DNA of 64,000 bases from Sphingobacterium sp. UBA7855 (GCA_002500745.1 DLST01000016.1:142638-206637), one strand, 5' to 3'. Positions 1-10,006 are shown, counted from the first letter of the stretch. Made by a program: numbers and translations. The notes: generated by a model not told the origin, from the letters alone.

Positions 1-1
1 T

Positions 2-2710
2 ATCTTGGTTAAAACTCGTGAAGGTCGTCCGATCAATGTTGAGCCTAACCCGAATGCAATTGGTTTGAACCAAGGTTTGGATTCAACGACTGCTGCTTCT
101 GTATTGGATTTATATGATGAGTCCAAATTGAAACAGGCACAATTGAAAGGTCAAGATGTGGAGTGGTCTAAATTGGATGGGGAAGTTGTTAAAGCGTTAA
201 ATGCTGCGGCGTCTTCTGGTAAACAAATTACGATCGTTTCTAATACGGTAAACAGTCCTTCAACTTTGGCAGCTATTGCTGCTTTCGGAACGAAATTCCC
301 TACGGTTAACCATGTACAATACGATGCTGTATCATACAGCGGTATTATTGAAGCAAATAAAGCTTCTTTTGGTAGAGCAGTGGTTCCTTCTTATAATTTT
401 GAAAATGCAAATGTGATTGTTTCCGTTGCGGCTGATTTCTTAGGAACTTGGTTGGCAGGTGAGGAGCATACACAACAATACGCTAAAAATCGTGACTATA
501 AATCGTTGAAAAACGGAAAAATGTCACGTCACGTGCAGTTTGAATCTGGTCTTTCCATGACGGGTACAAATGCTGACGCTCGTATCGCTATCAAACCTTC
601 GGAAGAGGGTGCTACGTTAATCGCTTTATATAATGCAATTACTGGTCAATCATTGGCTGGAGCAACTGCAAACAAAAAAGCTCAAAAAGGTGTCGCATTA
701 GCGGCTAAAGAATTGGTGAATAGCAAAGGCGCAGCTGTTGTTGTTGCAGGGTCTAATGATGTCAATGTACAGGTGTTGGTTAATGCAATTAACGTTGCAT
801 TAGGCGCTTATGGTACCATCATCGACCTGGATAACTATTCTAAACAATACCAAGGTTCGGATTCTTCGTTCCAGGCGTTCTTAGCTGCTGCGAAATCTGG
901 CCAAGTTGGTGTAGCGTTCTTCTTGAACAGCAACCCCGTTTACGATTACTTCAAAGCAGAGGATGTAAAAGCTGCATTGAAGCAGATTCCTTTCACGTTG
1001 TCATTCGCGCAGCGTGCGGATGAAACAGCTTCTGAATTGACTGCTATCGCTCCAGCGAGTACTTTCTTAGAGTCTTGGGGTGATTCTAATCCAAAAGAAG
1101 GGTTGTATTCAATTATCCAACCAACGATTAATCCTGTTTTCAAGACACGTCAAGTTGAGCAAAGCTTATTGACTTGGGCTGGAAATAATACCGATATGTA
1201 CAACTTTGTTAAGAACTTGTGGTCTACACAAATCTTAGCAGGTTCTACGAAAAACTGGGATGCTGTATTGCAGACTGGTTTTGAATATAAAGGTGCCAAA
1301 GCGGCAACAGCTCCTGCATTTACAGGAAATGCTGCAGCAGCGGCTTCGGCAATTGAAGCATCAGGCAAAGCGATTGCAGGTGAGTTTGAATTGAAACTTT
1401 ATGAGCCTTCTGCGCTTCGCGATGGTCGTTATGCCAACAATGCTTACTTACAAGAGTTGCCTGACCCGGTTTCTAAAGTAACTTGGGATAACTATGCTGC
1501 CCTTAACCCGAAAGATGCTGAGAAGTTAGGATTGGGTGAAGACGGTAAAGTGACTGTAAAAGCAAATGGTGTTGAATTGGAATTGCCGGTTGTACAACAA
1601 CCTGGACAAGCACAAGGAACGGTTTCCATTGCTGTAGGTTACGGTCGTACAAAAGTAGGTAAAGCAGGTAACGAAGTTGGTAAAAATGCTTTCCCTTTTG
1701 CTTCTATCATCAATGGTACTGTGCAAGGTGTTGCAAAAGCAACTGTAGCGAAAGCGTCTGGTACTTACCAATTGGCACAAACACAGACACACCACACGAT
1801 CGAAGGTCGTAACGTTATTCGTGAGACGACATTTGCGAAATATTTGAAAGATCCTAACTCGGAGGCAGGACGCTTTACAGATAATCACAAAACCTACGAT
1901 CTGTGGAACAAATACGAGCAACCAGGTCACAAATGGGTGATGGCGATCGACTTGAACGCATGTACAGGGTGTGGTGCTTGTATAGTAGCTTGTAACGTGG
2001 AAAATAATATTCCTGTTGTCGGTCGTGATGAGGTTCGCCGTCGTCGTGAGATGCACTGGTTACGTATTGACCGTTATTATACGATCGAAGGAAAAGATCA
2101 AGATCTTACGAAAGAGAAGGAAATTGCGAAAGCTTCGGCTGATTTAGATTTCGAAGATGTCACTGTTGTTCACCAACCGATGTTGTGTCAACACTGTGGT
2201 CACGCGCCTTGTGAGACGGTTTGTCCAGTATTGGCAACAGTACACTCTTCAGAAGGTTTGAACCATATGGCATATAACCGTTGTTTTGGTACACGTTACT
2301 GTGCGAACAACTGTCCTTTCAAAGTGCGTCGTTTCAACTGGTTTGCCTACTGGAATGATTCCCGTTTTGACAACTACTTGAACAATGAGTTCACACAATT
2401 GGTATTGAATCCTGATGTTGTTACTCGTTCACGTGGGGTAATGGAGAAATGTTCAATGTGTATCCAACGTATCCAAGCAGGTAAATTGCAAGCTAAGATT
2501 GAAAATCGCAAAGTTAAAGATGGCGATATCCAAATGGCTTGTCAACAAGCATGTTCGGCAAATGCAATCATCTTTGGAGATGCCAATGATCCAGCATCAG
2601 AAGTATCCAAAGCATTACGCAACGAGCGTGTTTATTACGTACTTGAGGAAATCAATGTTCAACCGGGTATCGGTTATATGACAAAAGTTAGAAACACTTT
2701 TGAGGCGTAA
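2..2710 (+). CDS. actB: Alternative complex III subunit ActB (molybdopterin-like plus Fe-S subunit), 5' truncated by window
   Basis: This is the large periplasmic subunit of alternative complex III, which oxidises menaquinol and reduces cytochrome c. The frame is open to the window edge, so the N-terminus (including any Tat signal) is missing; about 903 codons are visible. The first ~600 residues resemble the molybdopterin oxidoreductase fold. The C-terminal third is a ferredoxin-like Fe-S domain: CTGCGACIVACN near visible residue 652, CQHCGHAPCETVCP near 730, a CxxxxxCxxxCP motif near 760, and CSMC plus CQQAC near 817-846. That is the usual set of cysteine groups for several clusters. It is followed at 30 nt by the NrfD-like membrane subunit, the standard Act order. 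Confidence 0.95.
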   Translation: MLVKTREGRPINVEPNPNAIGLNQGLDSTTAASVLDLYDESKLKQAQLKGQDVEWSKLDGEVVKALNAAASSGKQITIVSNTVNSPSTLAAIAAFGTKFPTVNHVQYDAVSYSGIIEANKASFGRAVVPSYNFENANVIVSVAADFLGTWLAGEEHTQQYAKNRDYKSLKNGKMSRHVQFESGLSMTGTNADARIAIKPSEEGATLIALYNAITGQSLAGATANKKAQKGVALAAKELVNSKGAAVVVAGSNDVNVQVLVNAINVALGAYGTIIDLDNYSKQYQGSDSSFQAFLAAAKSGQVGVAFFLNSNPVYDYFKAEDVKAALKQIPFTLSFAQRADETASELTAIAPASTFLESWGDSNPKEGLYSIIQPTINPVFKTRQVEQSLLTWAGNNTDMYNFVKNLWSTQILAGSTKNWDAVLQTGFEYKGAKAATAPAFTGNAAAAASAIEASGKAIAGEFELKLYEPSALRDGRYANNAYLQELPDPVSKVTWDNYAALNPKDAEKLGLGEDGKVTVKANGVELELPVVQQPGQAQGTVSIAVGYGRTKVGKAGNEVGKNAFPFASIINGTVQGVAKATVAKASGTYQLAQTQTHHTIEGRNVIRETTFAKYLKDPNSEAGRFTDNHKTYDLWNKYEQPGHKWVMAIDLNACTGCGACIVACNVENNIPVVGRDEVRRRREMHWLRIDRYYTIEGKDQDLTKEKEIAKASADLDFEDVTVVHQPMLCQHCGHAPCETVCPVLATVHSSEGLNHMAYNRCFGTRYCANNCPFKVRRFNWFAYWNDSRFDNYLNNEFTQLVLNPDVVTRSRGVMEKCSMCIQRIQAGKLQAKIENRKVKDGDIQMACQQACSANAIIFGDANDPASEVSKALRNERVYYVLEEINVQPGIGYMTKVRNTFEA

Positions 2711-2739
2711 TCTTGTACAATATTTGAAATAAAAATACT

Positions 2740-4224
2740 ATGTCATCGCATAACGAATCAATATTAAGAGAACCATTAATGACCGGTAAGGACATTACGT
2801 ATGCAAAAATTACGGATGATATCTTACTACCGGTTGAAAATAAACCAAATAAAGCATGGTGGATTGGTTTTACCGTAGCTGTATTGGGTGCTTTATTATG
2901 GGTAGTTAGCGTTAGTTATACCTTTTGGACAGGTATCGGCGCTTGGGGTCTGAATAAAACTGTAGGCTGGGCTTGGGATATCACCGACTTCGTATGGTGG
3001 GTAGGTATCGGTCACGCGGGTACGTTGATTTCAGCTGTATTATTAATCTTCCGCCAGAACTGGCGTAATTCAATCAACCGTTCCGCTGAGGCGATGACGA
3101 TCTTCGCGGTAATCTGTGCGGCGACATACGTTGTTGCTCACATGGGTCGTCCTTGGTTGGCGTATTGGATTTTCCCACTTCCAAATCAATTTGGATCACT
3201 TTGGGTAAACTTTAACTCTCCTTTGGTATGGGATGCATTCGCGATCTCGACTTACTTCACCGTATCCTTGGTATTCTGGTACTGTGGTTTGTTGCCGGAT
3301 ATCGCGACAATTCGTGACCGTGCTACTGGATTAAAACAAAAAATCTATTCGGTATTATCATTCGGATGGAATGGTTCGGTTAAGACTTGGCAACGTTTTG
3401 AAATCGTGTCATTGATCTTGGCTGGTATTTCCACGCCGTTGGTACTTTCTGTACACACAATCGTATCCATGGACTTTGCCACTTCGGTTATCCCTGGATG
3501 GCACACGACGATCTTCCCTCCATATTTCGTGGCAGGTGCGATCTTCTCTGGTTTTGCGATGGTACAGACTTTATTGTTGATCTTACGTAAAGTAATGAAC
3601 TTTGAGAACTACATCACGATGTTCCACATTGAGTCGATGAATATCATTATCATGACAACAGGTTCTATCGTAGGTGTGGCTTATTTGACTGAGTTGTTTA
3701 TCGCCATGTACTCTCGTTCAGAATACGAAATGTATGCGTTCGAGAACCGTATGTTGGGTCCATACGCCTGGGCTTACTGGTCGATGATGACGTGTAACGT
3801 AATTTCTCCACAGTTATTCTGGTTCAAAAAAATCCGTACAAGTATTCCGATCTCTTGGATCTTATCGATTGTTGTAAACATCGGTATGTGGTTTGAACGT
3901 TTTGTAATTATCGTGACTTCATTGCACCGTGATTACTTACCTTCATCTTGGGCAATGTTCTACCCAACTTGGACAGACGTAGGGATCTTTGTAGGTTCGA
4001 TTGGACTTTTCTTTACATTGTTCTTGTTGTTCTTACGTTTCTTACCGGGTATTGCTATCGCCGAAGTGAAATTGTTGTTGAAATCATCTTCATTACAACA
4101 TAAAACTAAGTTGGCTCAAGAAGGTGCATTCCCTGACGAACAAGTGAAGTACTTCCAAGAATCATTGGAGAAATATGATTCAGTGACAGAAGAAGAGATT
4201 AAAGAATTATCAGTTAGAAAATAA
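2740..4224 (+). CDS. actC: Alternative complex III integral membrane subunit ActC (NrfD/PsrC family)
   Basis: This 494-residue protein is a polytopic NrfD/PsrC-family membrane subunit with about ten hydrophobic segments, starting near residue 42. In the Act complex it forms the quinol-oxidising membrane part beneath ActB. The N-terminus LREPLMTGKDITYAKITDDI is the hydrophilic extension usual for ActC. It sits between actB and actD in the conserved order, with 6 nt to actD, so the genes are almost certainly co-transcribed. ActC and ActF are paralogous halves of the membrane domain. The length is normal for the family. Confidence 0.95.
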   Translation: MSSHNESILREPLMTGKDITYAKITDDILLPVENKPNKAWWIGFTVAVLGALLWVVSVSYTFWTGIGAWGLNKTVGWAWDITDFVWWVGIGHAGTLISAVLLIFRQNWRNSINRSAEAMTIFAVICAATYVVAHMGRPWLAYWIFPLPNQFGSLWVNFNSPLVWDAFAISTYFTVSLVFWYCGLLPDIATIRDRATGLKQKIYSVLSFGWNGSVKTWQRFEIVSLILAGISTPLVLSVHTIVSMDFATSVIPGWHTTIFPPYFVAGAIFSGFAMVQTLLLILRKVMNFENYITMFHIESMNIIIMTTGSIVGVAYLTELFIAMYSRSEYEMYAFENRMLGPYAWAYWSMMTCNVISPQLFWFKKIRTSIPISWILSIVVNIGMWFERFVIIVTSLHRDYLPSSWAMFYPTWTDVGIFVGSIGLFFTLFLLFLRFLPGIAIAEVKLLLKSSSLQHKTKLAQEGAFPDEQVKYFQESLEKYDSVTEEEIKELSVRK

Positions 4225-4230
4225 TCAGCA

Positions 4231-4767
4231 ATGAGCAATACAAAATATATATTAGGTAGTTTTGCGGATCCCGATGATATGATGCATGGGATCGACAAAT
4301 TGCAAGCAAACAATATAAGTATTTACGACTGCTTTACTCCGATGCCTATTCACGGTATCGAGGCAAAGCTGGGTGTGAAACCTTCTCGCTTGCCTATCGC
4401 AGCATTTTGCTTTGGAGCATTAGGAACGACATTAGGTTTTAGTTTGTTGTATTATACAATGGCGTACGATTGGCCGATGAATATCGGTGGTAAGCCATCT
4501 TTTGGTATGCCGAACTTTGTTCCGGTTACGTTTGAGGTTACGATTTTATTGTGTGCTTTGGGTATGGTTGCTACATTCTTCTTCCGTAACCACTTATTCC
4601 CTGGACGTGCACCTCGTGTAATGGACTTGAGAGCAACAGATGACCGTTTCATCCTTGCAGTAGATGCCAATGAAAATACAGATCACGCTTTGATCGATAG
4701 CTTATTGAAAGAAGCTGGTGCTGTTGAAGTTAAGTACAATGATAGAAAATATGTTAGCTATGAATAA
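4231..4767 (+). CDS. actD: Alternative complex III subunit ActD (DUF3341)
   Basis: This 178-residue protein has a hydrophilic N-terminal domain (SFADPDDMMHGIDKL), two membrane helices at about residues 54-78 and 97-117, and a hydrophilic C-terminus. That is the DUF3341/ActD layout. It is a structural subunit of alternative complex III, with no cofactor motif visible. It follows actC after 6 nt, and its end overlaps the likely actE start by 8 nt, which suggests translational coupling. Confidence 0.93.
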   Translation: MSNTKYILGSFADPDDMMHGIDKLQANNISIYDCFTPMPIHGIEAKLGVKPSRLPIAAFCFGALGTTLGFSLLYYTMAYDWPMNIGGKPSFGMPNFVPVTFEVTILLCALGMVATFFFRNHLFPGRAPRVMDLRATDDRFILAVDANENTDHALIDSLLKEAGAVEVKYNDRKYVSYE

Positions 4768-5389
4768 GAAGAATTTACTTGGAACGCTTTGCGCCGCTGT
4801 GGCATTGACAGCACTTGTTTCTTCTTGTGGTGACAAAACAACTCGTAGTACAGGTTTAGAGTTTTCTCGTAACATGTACGATCCGCTTGCTTTCAATCCG
4901 GATCAACCTAATGCGAATTTTGCTGATGGTAAAACAGCACAAACACCTCCTAAAGGTACAGATCCTATCGGTTTTACTCGTTTTGAGTATGCCAATACAT
5001 TAGAGGATTATGAGCGTGCCGGAAGAGAAGTAAAAAGTCCTTTGGTCGTAAATGCCGAAAATCTTGAAAAAGGTAAAGCTTTGTTCACTACGTATTGCTC
5101 TGTATGCCATGGTGTAGAGGGTAAAGGTGATGGTCCTATCACCAAAGATCGTAGCGTGACAGATTCAAGAGGTACCCGTCAATTAGAGAACTTTCCGCCG
5201 CCACCATCTTATCAGCGCACAGATGCGGCGAACTCTTCACGAGGTGGTTTGATGGCTGACTTGACTGATGGTAAAATTTACCATACAATTTATTACGGAC
5301 ACAACTCCATGGGATCACATGCGTCTCAATTATCTCCAGAGGAGAGATGGAAAGTTGTTATGTATGTTCACGAATTACAAAAGAAATAA
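4760..5389 (+). CDS. actE: Alternative complex III monoheme cytochrome c subunit ActE (lipoprotein)
   Basis: This is a c-type cytochrome subunit of the Act complex. From the ATG at 4760 the protein begins MNKKNLLGTLCAAVALTA and has an LVSSC lipobox, so it is a lipid-anchored periplasmic protein. The heme-binding CSVCH motif lies at about residues 113-117, and a Met in GHNSMGSHASQL is a candidate distal ligand. In-frame ATGs at 4739 and 4751 are possible, but they would put extra residues before a clean lipoprotein signal, so I chose 4760. That start overlaps actD by 8 nt. The role is to pass electrons from ActB toward cytochrome c or the oxidase. Confidence 0.9.
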   Translation: MNKKNLLGTLCAAVALTALVSSCGDKTTRSTGLEFSRNMYDPLAFNPDQPNANFADGKTAQTPPKGTDPIGFTRFEYANTLEDYERAGREVKSPLVVNAENLEKGKALFTTYCSVCHGVEGKGDGPITKDRSVTDSRGTRQLENFPPPPSYQRTDAANSSRGGLMADLTDGKIYHTIYYGHNSMGSHASQLSPEERWKVVMYVHELQKK

Positions 5390-5408
5390 TCTAACATCAG
5401 ATATATAA

Positions 5409-6644
5409 ATGGGAACTCACAGTCATCATCACGATTATAATTTCAACGAGCGATACGAGTTTGCTGGCAAAGCTAAAATGTTCAGTATGATCGCTGTTGT
5501 ACTAGGTATAGCTGCTGTAGCTATTGGGTTGCTTTCGGGCGATCACGTTACTGTAGAGCGTACTTATGCCAACTTGTTATTGATGGGTTATTACTTTACA
5601 TGTGTATGCGCAGCTGGAACATTCTTTGTTGCCTTGCAATATGTGACCCAATCTGCATGGTCTGCAGGTTTGGTACGTATACCTCAGGCTATGGCGAGTG
5701 TTTTACCAATTGCTTCATTGATTTTATTGGTTATTGTAGGTTTAGGTTTAACTACACATAATTTATATCATCACTGGAATGCAGACGGTATCACTGATCC
5801 GCATAGTACAAATTATGACCCTATCATCGCAGGTAAGTCTGCTTATTTAAATGTTCCATTCTTCTTGATCCGTCAAGTAGTATTTATGGGTACATATAGC
5901 ATATTTGCAGTTATTTTTGCGAAGCTTTCTTATAAGGAAGATTTGGAAGGCGGATTGGCTTCTTATAAAAAGTCATTCAAATTGTCAGCAATCTTCTTGG
6001 TTATTTTCGGTTTTACCACGCCTATCTGGTCTTTCGATACCGTGATGTCTTTAGAAGCACACTGGTTTTCGACGATGTTCGGATGGTATAACTTTGCAGC
6101 AATGTGGGTAAGTGGTATTTCATGTATTACCATCATTGTTGTTGTATTGAAAAAAGCGGGTTATATGAACTGGGTAAACGAAAATCATTTGCACGATTTG
6201 GGTAAATTGATGTTCGGTTTCTCGATCTTCTGGACTTACGTCTGGTTTGCGCAATTCATGTTAATTTGGTATTCAAATATGCCAGAGGAAACAGTTTATT
6301 TCTACAAACGTTGGGAACCGGAATACAAACCTTGGTTTTGGTTAAGTATTATCATTAACTTTGTGGCACCTTTGTTATTGTTGGTAGACCGCGATGCGAA
6401 ACGTAAACAAAATGTCATGTTGTTCGTCGGTATTCTATTATTGGCTGGTCACTGGCTTGATTATTACATCATGATTATGCCAGGTACGGTAGCAGAGCAC
6501 AGAGGATTTGGTGTCATTGAAATCGGAACTGCGCTTGGTTTCTTAGGTTTGTTCACTTTCTTAGTGTTTAGCAAATTAAGCAAGCAGGCATTGGTGCCTA
6601 AAAATCATCCTTTGTTGGACGAGAGTTTGCATCACCAAATATAG
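5409..6644 (+). CDS. actF: Alternative complex III membrane subunit ActF (quinol:cytochrome c oxidoreductase)
   Basis: This 411-residue polytopic membrane protein has about ten hydrophobic segments and is the second NrfD-like membrane subunit of the Act complex. It starts with a histidine-rich, non-membrane leader (MGTHSHHHDYNFNE). The CoxA leader downstream has a similar His-rich stretch. The gene lies 19 nt after actE and 44 nt before coxB, so the complex III replacement and the terminal oxidase are in one transcription unit. Family and position together make the call secure. Confidence 0.93.
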   Translation: MGTHSHHHDYNFNERYEFAGKAKMFSMIAVVLGIAAVAIGLLSGDHVTVERTYANLLLMGYYFTCVCAAGTFFVALQYVTQSAWSAGLVRIPQAMASVLPIASLILLVIVGLGLTTHNLYHHWNADGITDPHSTNYDPIIAGKSAYLNVPFFLIRQVVFMGTYSIFAVIFAKLSYKEDLEGGLASYKKSFKLSAIFLVIFGFTTPIWSFDTVMSLEAHWFSTMFGWYNFAAMWVSGISCITIIVVVLKKAGYMNWVNENHLHDLGKLMFGFSIFWTYVWFAQFMLIWYSNMPEETVYFYKRWEPEYKPWFWLSIIINFVAPLLLLVDRDAKRKQNVMLFVGILLLAGHWLDYYIMIMPGTVAEHRGFGVIEIGTALGFLGLFTFLVFSKLSKQALVPKNHPLLDESLHHQI

Positions 6645-6688
6645 TTTCACTTTTAAAGGAAGGTTACGTAAAAAACGTTATAAAAGAA

Positions 6689-8026
6689 ATGAGCTTTAAA
6701 TTAAATAATAGATTCAAATCCATCTCGGGTTTTGTGCTTGCTCTAGGGTTGCTTTTTGCAAATCCTATCCTGGCGAGTCAACAAGATACAGTAGCATCTG
6801 ATTCTGCAAAAGTGGCAACTACAGCGTTAGCGGCCCCTGCAGCGACGGATTCGGTTGCAAAAGATACAACAGCGGCAGCAGGTACTGCTGCTGTTGCATC
6901 TACTAGTTCTGGTACAGAAGCTAGTGCAGCTGCTCCTGCTGTTGAAGAAGTGAAGCAGATAGACCCTCAGGTTTATAAAAACTTCACATATTATGTGTTG
7001 TTGTTCTTAGTTATCTGTACAGTGGTTGCCGTAATTGGCAAAGTACTTTCGATCTATGAACTGACAAGAAAAATGAACGGTAAATATAATCCGTTTGCGA
7101 ATAACACATTTCAATCGTCATTGTTATTCATTTTCTTGGTCGTATTTCTTTATGGTGTGTATTGGTCCTATGTACATTGGGGAGCAGCTTATTGGCGCTC
7201 AGCAGTGACGGAGCATGGCGAGCGTATTGATACCATGTTTATCATTACGACAGCGATCACAACATTTGTATTGGTTATTACACACATTCTGTTGCTGACG
7301 TTTACATTTTTGTACCGTATGCGGGCAAAACGTCAAGCTTACTATTACCCTCATAACAATGCAATCGAGAAATTGTGGACAATTGTCCCTGCTGTCGTAT
7401 TGACAGTATTGGTACTGTTTGGTTTCTTTACGTGGAGATCGATCACAAATATTCCTGAAGATCTTCAAAAGTCAGCATTACAGGTTGAGGTTCTTGGTGA
7501 GCAGTTTCAATGGAATGTTCGTTATGCTGGTTCAGATGGCATTATTGGTAAACGTAATTATAAAATGACGACGCCAACTAATCCATACGGTATTGATTTT
7601 AATGATAAAAATTCTTGGGATGATATTCAAGGATCTGAAATTTGGTTGCCTGTCAATAAACCTGTACGTTTCCATATCATTTCAAAAGATATTATTCACT
7701 CTTTCTACATTCCGGATTTCCGCGTTCAGATCAATGCGGTACCAGGGATGACCAACTATTTCCAATTCACACCTACTGTAACGACAGAAGAGATGCGCGA
7801 CCGTTTGGGTGATTATAACTATGACTTCGTCATGTTGTGTAATAAGATCTGTGGATCTGGTCACTACAATATGCAGAAGAAAGTTGTTGTCGTAACAGAG
7901 GAGAAATATAAAGAATGGTTAGCTAAACAAAATAAATATTTTACTGAGGATTTGCAAAAAGAGTTCAGTGGAAAAACAGCTAACGTGAAAAAGGATAGTG
8001 TACAAGTTACAGCATCTTTGAACTAA
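6689..8026 (+). CDS. coxB: Cytochrome c oxidase subunit II (CuA subunit)
   Basis: This is the CuA-bearing subunit of an aa3/caa3-type oxidase, which takes electrons from cytochrome c. The 445 residues start with a signal-like segment (about residues 12-30). An Ala/Ser/Thr/Val-rich linker to about residue 90 and three further hydrophobic segments follow. The cupredoxin domain carries the first CuA histidine in IIHSFYIPDFRVQINAVPGM and the CuA loop CNKICGSGHYNM near residues 390-400. The loop has Lys where the classical CxExC motif has Glu. No heme c motif is visible. The gene is 10-28 nt upstream of coxA, depending on the coxA start. Confidence 0.95.
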   Translation: MSFKLNNRFKSISGFVLALGLLFANPILASQQDTVASDSAKVATTALAAPAATDSVAKDTTAAAGTAAVASTSSGTEASAAAPAVEEVKQIDPQVYKNFTYYVLLFLVICTVVAVIGKVLSIYELTRKMNGKYNPFANNTFQSSLLFIFLVVFLYGVYWSYVHWGAAYWRSAVTEHGERIDTMFIITTAITTFVLVITHILLLTFTFLYRMRAKRQAYYYPHNNAIEKLWTIVPAVVLTVLVLFGFFTWRSITNIPEDLQKSALQVEVLGEQFQWNVRYAGSDGIIGKRNYKMTTPTNPYGIDFNDKNSWDDIQGSEIWLPVNKPVRFHIISKDIIHSFYIPDFRVQINAVPGMTNYFQFTPTVTTEEMRDRLGDYNYDFVMLCNKICGSGHYNMQKKVVVVTEEKYKEWLAKQNKYFTEDLQKEFSGKTANVKKDSVQVTASLN

Positions 8027-8054
8027 TTAAGAATTTTTGAATATAAAATCGAAT

Positions 8055-9926
8055 ATGTCAAGTACAGTAATATCGCATAGCGCTGAACATCACGATTCGC
8101 ACGGCCATCATCACGAGGAGTCGTTCATCAGAAAGTATATCTTCTCGGGTGACCACAAGATGATTGCTAAGCAATTCTTGATCACTGGTATCATCATGGC
8201 AGTTTTTGCGATGCTTTTATCAGTATTATTCCGTATCCAATTAGCATGGCCGGATAAAGAGTTCCCTATATTAGAAGTATTCTTAGGTAAGTGGGCTGAA
8301 GGTGGTCGTATAAAACCGGAGTTTTTCCTTTCCTTGGTAACCATTCACGGTACCGTAATGGTATTCTTCGTATTGACGGCTGGTCTATCAGGTACTTTTA
8401 GTAACTTATTGATTCCATATCAAATCGGAGCACGCGATATGGCATCTCCTTTTATGAACATGTTGTCCTACTGGTTGTTCTTTGTAGCATCGGTAATTAT
8501 GGTTGCATCGTTTTTCGTAGAAAGTGGACCTGCTTCTGCTGGTTGGACAATCTACCCGCCGCTATCGGCTGTTCCTACCGCTATCGCTGGATCTGCAACA
8601 GGTATGACCCTGTGGTTGGTGAGTATGGTTTTATTTGTAGCTTCACAGTTGATCGGTGGTATTAACTATGTAAGTACAATTTTGAACATGCGTACAAAGG
8701 GTATGGACTTATGGAAAATGCCTTTGACAATCTGGGCGTTCTTCTTAACTGCTATCGTGGGTATGTTGTCATTCCCGGTATTGGTTTCAGCAGTTGTTCT
8801 TCTGATTTTTGACCGTGCTGCTGGTACGTCATTCTATTTATCTGATCTTGTTGTTCAAGGACAGATTTTGCCAAACGAAGGTGGATCTCCAATTTTGTTC
8901 CAGCACTTGTTCTGGTTCTTAGGTCACCCTGAGGTATATATCGTTGTTATGCCAGCTTTGGGTTTAACATCTGAGGTTATTGCTACAAACTCTCGTAAAC
9001 CAATCTTCGGTTACCATGCCATGGTTTATTCGTTAATCGGTATCACTGTATTATCGTTTATCGTATGGGGGCACCACATGTTTGTAACGGGTATGAATCC
9101 TTTCTTGGGTGGTGTATTTATGATTACCACACTGATTATCGCAGTTCCTTCTGCTGTAAAAGCATTTAACTACCTTGCAACATTGTGGAAAGGTAATATC
9201 CGTTTCACTCCTGCAATGATGTTTGCTATCGGTTTGGTATCCTTCTTTATCTCTGGTGGTTTGACAGGATTGTTCCTAGGTAATGCAGCGTTAGATATCA
9301 ACTTACACGATACGTATTTTGTTGTTGCCCACTTCCACTTGGTAATGGGATCGGCGTCAATCTTCGGTATGCTTTGTGGTGTTTACCACTGGTATCCTAA
9401 GATGTTCGGTCGTATGATGAACACAAAATTAGGTTATTTACACTTTTGGTTGACTTTCATAGGTGCTTATCTGGTATTTTTCCCAATGCACTTTATGGGT
9501 ATTGATGGTGTTCCCCGCCGGTACTATGCATTTACAGAATTTGCTTTCATGGCGAAGTGGGTTTCTGTAAATAAATTGGTTACTTGGGCTGCGATTATCG
9601 CTGCCTTAGGTCAGGTAGCATTCTTATGGAATTTCTTCACATCGATTTTCTTCGGTAAAAAGGCGCCTCAAAACCCTTGGCACTCGAATACATTGGAATG
9701 GACTACTCCGGTAGAACATATTCATGGTAACTGGCCAGGTGAGATTCCAACTGTGCACCGTTGGCCTTACGATTACAGTAAGCCGGGTCATAGTGAGGAT
9801 TTTATTCCTCAAGATGTTCCTTTCTCTGAAACCATGAGTTCTAACTTGGCTCATGATTTTGAAGGAGATGAAGAAGCTGAGCGCATCCAATCAGAATGGA
9901 ATGCTCAAAATGGTAGAAAAGACTAA
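8055..9926 (+). CDS. coxA: Cytochrome c oxidase subunit I (heme a/a3-CuB)
   Basis: This is the catalytic subunit of the aa3-type oxidase, reducing O2 at the heme a3-CuB centre and pumping protons. I use the ATG at 8055 (MSSTVISHSAEHHDSHG); an upstream TTG at 8037 is in frame but unlikely. About twelve membrane segments are present. WFLGHPEVYIVVMPALG holds the CuB His/Tyr pair and the Glu of A1-type proton channels. HH occurs in IVWGHHMFVTG, and the heme ligands in HDTYFVVAHFHLVMG. The N-terminus is His-rich. The length (623) is slightly above the family norm because of a ~70-residue hydrophilic C-terminal tail. Confidence 0.96.
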   Translation: MSSTVISHSAEHHDSHGHHHEESFIRKYIFSGDHKMIAKQFLITGIIMAVFAMLLSVLFRIQLAWPDKEFPILEVFLGKWAEGGRIKPEFFLSLVTIHGTVMVFFVLTAGLSGTFSNLLIPYQIGARDMASPFMNMLSYWLFFVASVIMVASFFVESGPASAGWTIYPPLSAVPTAIAGSATGMTLWLVSMVLFVASQLIGGINYVSTILNMRTKGMDLWKMPLTIWAFFLTAIVGMLSFPVLVSAVVLLIFDRAAGTSFYLSDLVVQGQILPNEGGSPILFQHLFWFLGHPEVYIVVMPALGLTSEVIATNSRKPIFGYHAMVYSLIGITVLSFIVWGHHMFVTGMNPFLGGVFMITTLIIAVPSAVKAFNYLATLWKGNIRFTPAMMFAIGLVSFFISGGLTGLFLGNAALDINLHDTYFVVAHFHLVMGSASIFGMLCGVYHWYPKMFGRMMNTKLGYLHFWLTFIGAYLVFFPMHFMGIDGVPRRYYAFTEFAFMAKWVSVNKLVTWAAIIAALGQVAFLWNFFTSIFFGKKAPQNPWHSNTLEWTTPVEHIHGNWPGEIPTVHRWPYDYSKPGHSEDFIPQDVPFSETMSSNLAHDFEGDEEAERIQSEWNAQNGRKD

Positions 9927-9939
9927 TAGAATCTTATTA

Positions 9940-9970
9940 ATAGAGTAGGAGCGATCCTACTCTATTTTAT
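9940..9970 (+). terminator. Hairpin between coxA and ctaA
   Basis: A perfect 11-bp stem (9940-9950 with 9955-9965, sequence ATAGAGTAGGA) closes a GCGA loop and is followed by TTTAT. It lies 14 nt after the coxA stop. The T-run is weak, and ctaA starts only 37 nt downstream, so it may act as a partial terminator or as an mRNA-stabilising hairpin. Confidence 0.7.
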
Positions 9971-10006
9971 AGAAGTTTGTATTTTTTAAGAGGTAGGGGT
10001 AATATT

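Noticed and set aside
1526..2056. 176-codon open frame antisense to actB
   Set aside because: Lies wholly inside the conserved Fe-S coding region; Cys/Thr-rich, low-quality composition typical of a reverse-strand shadow.
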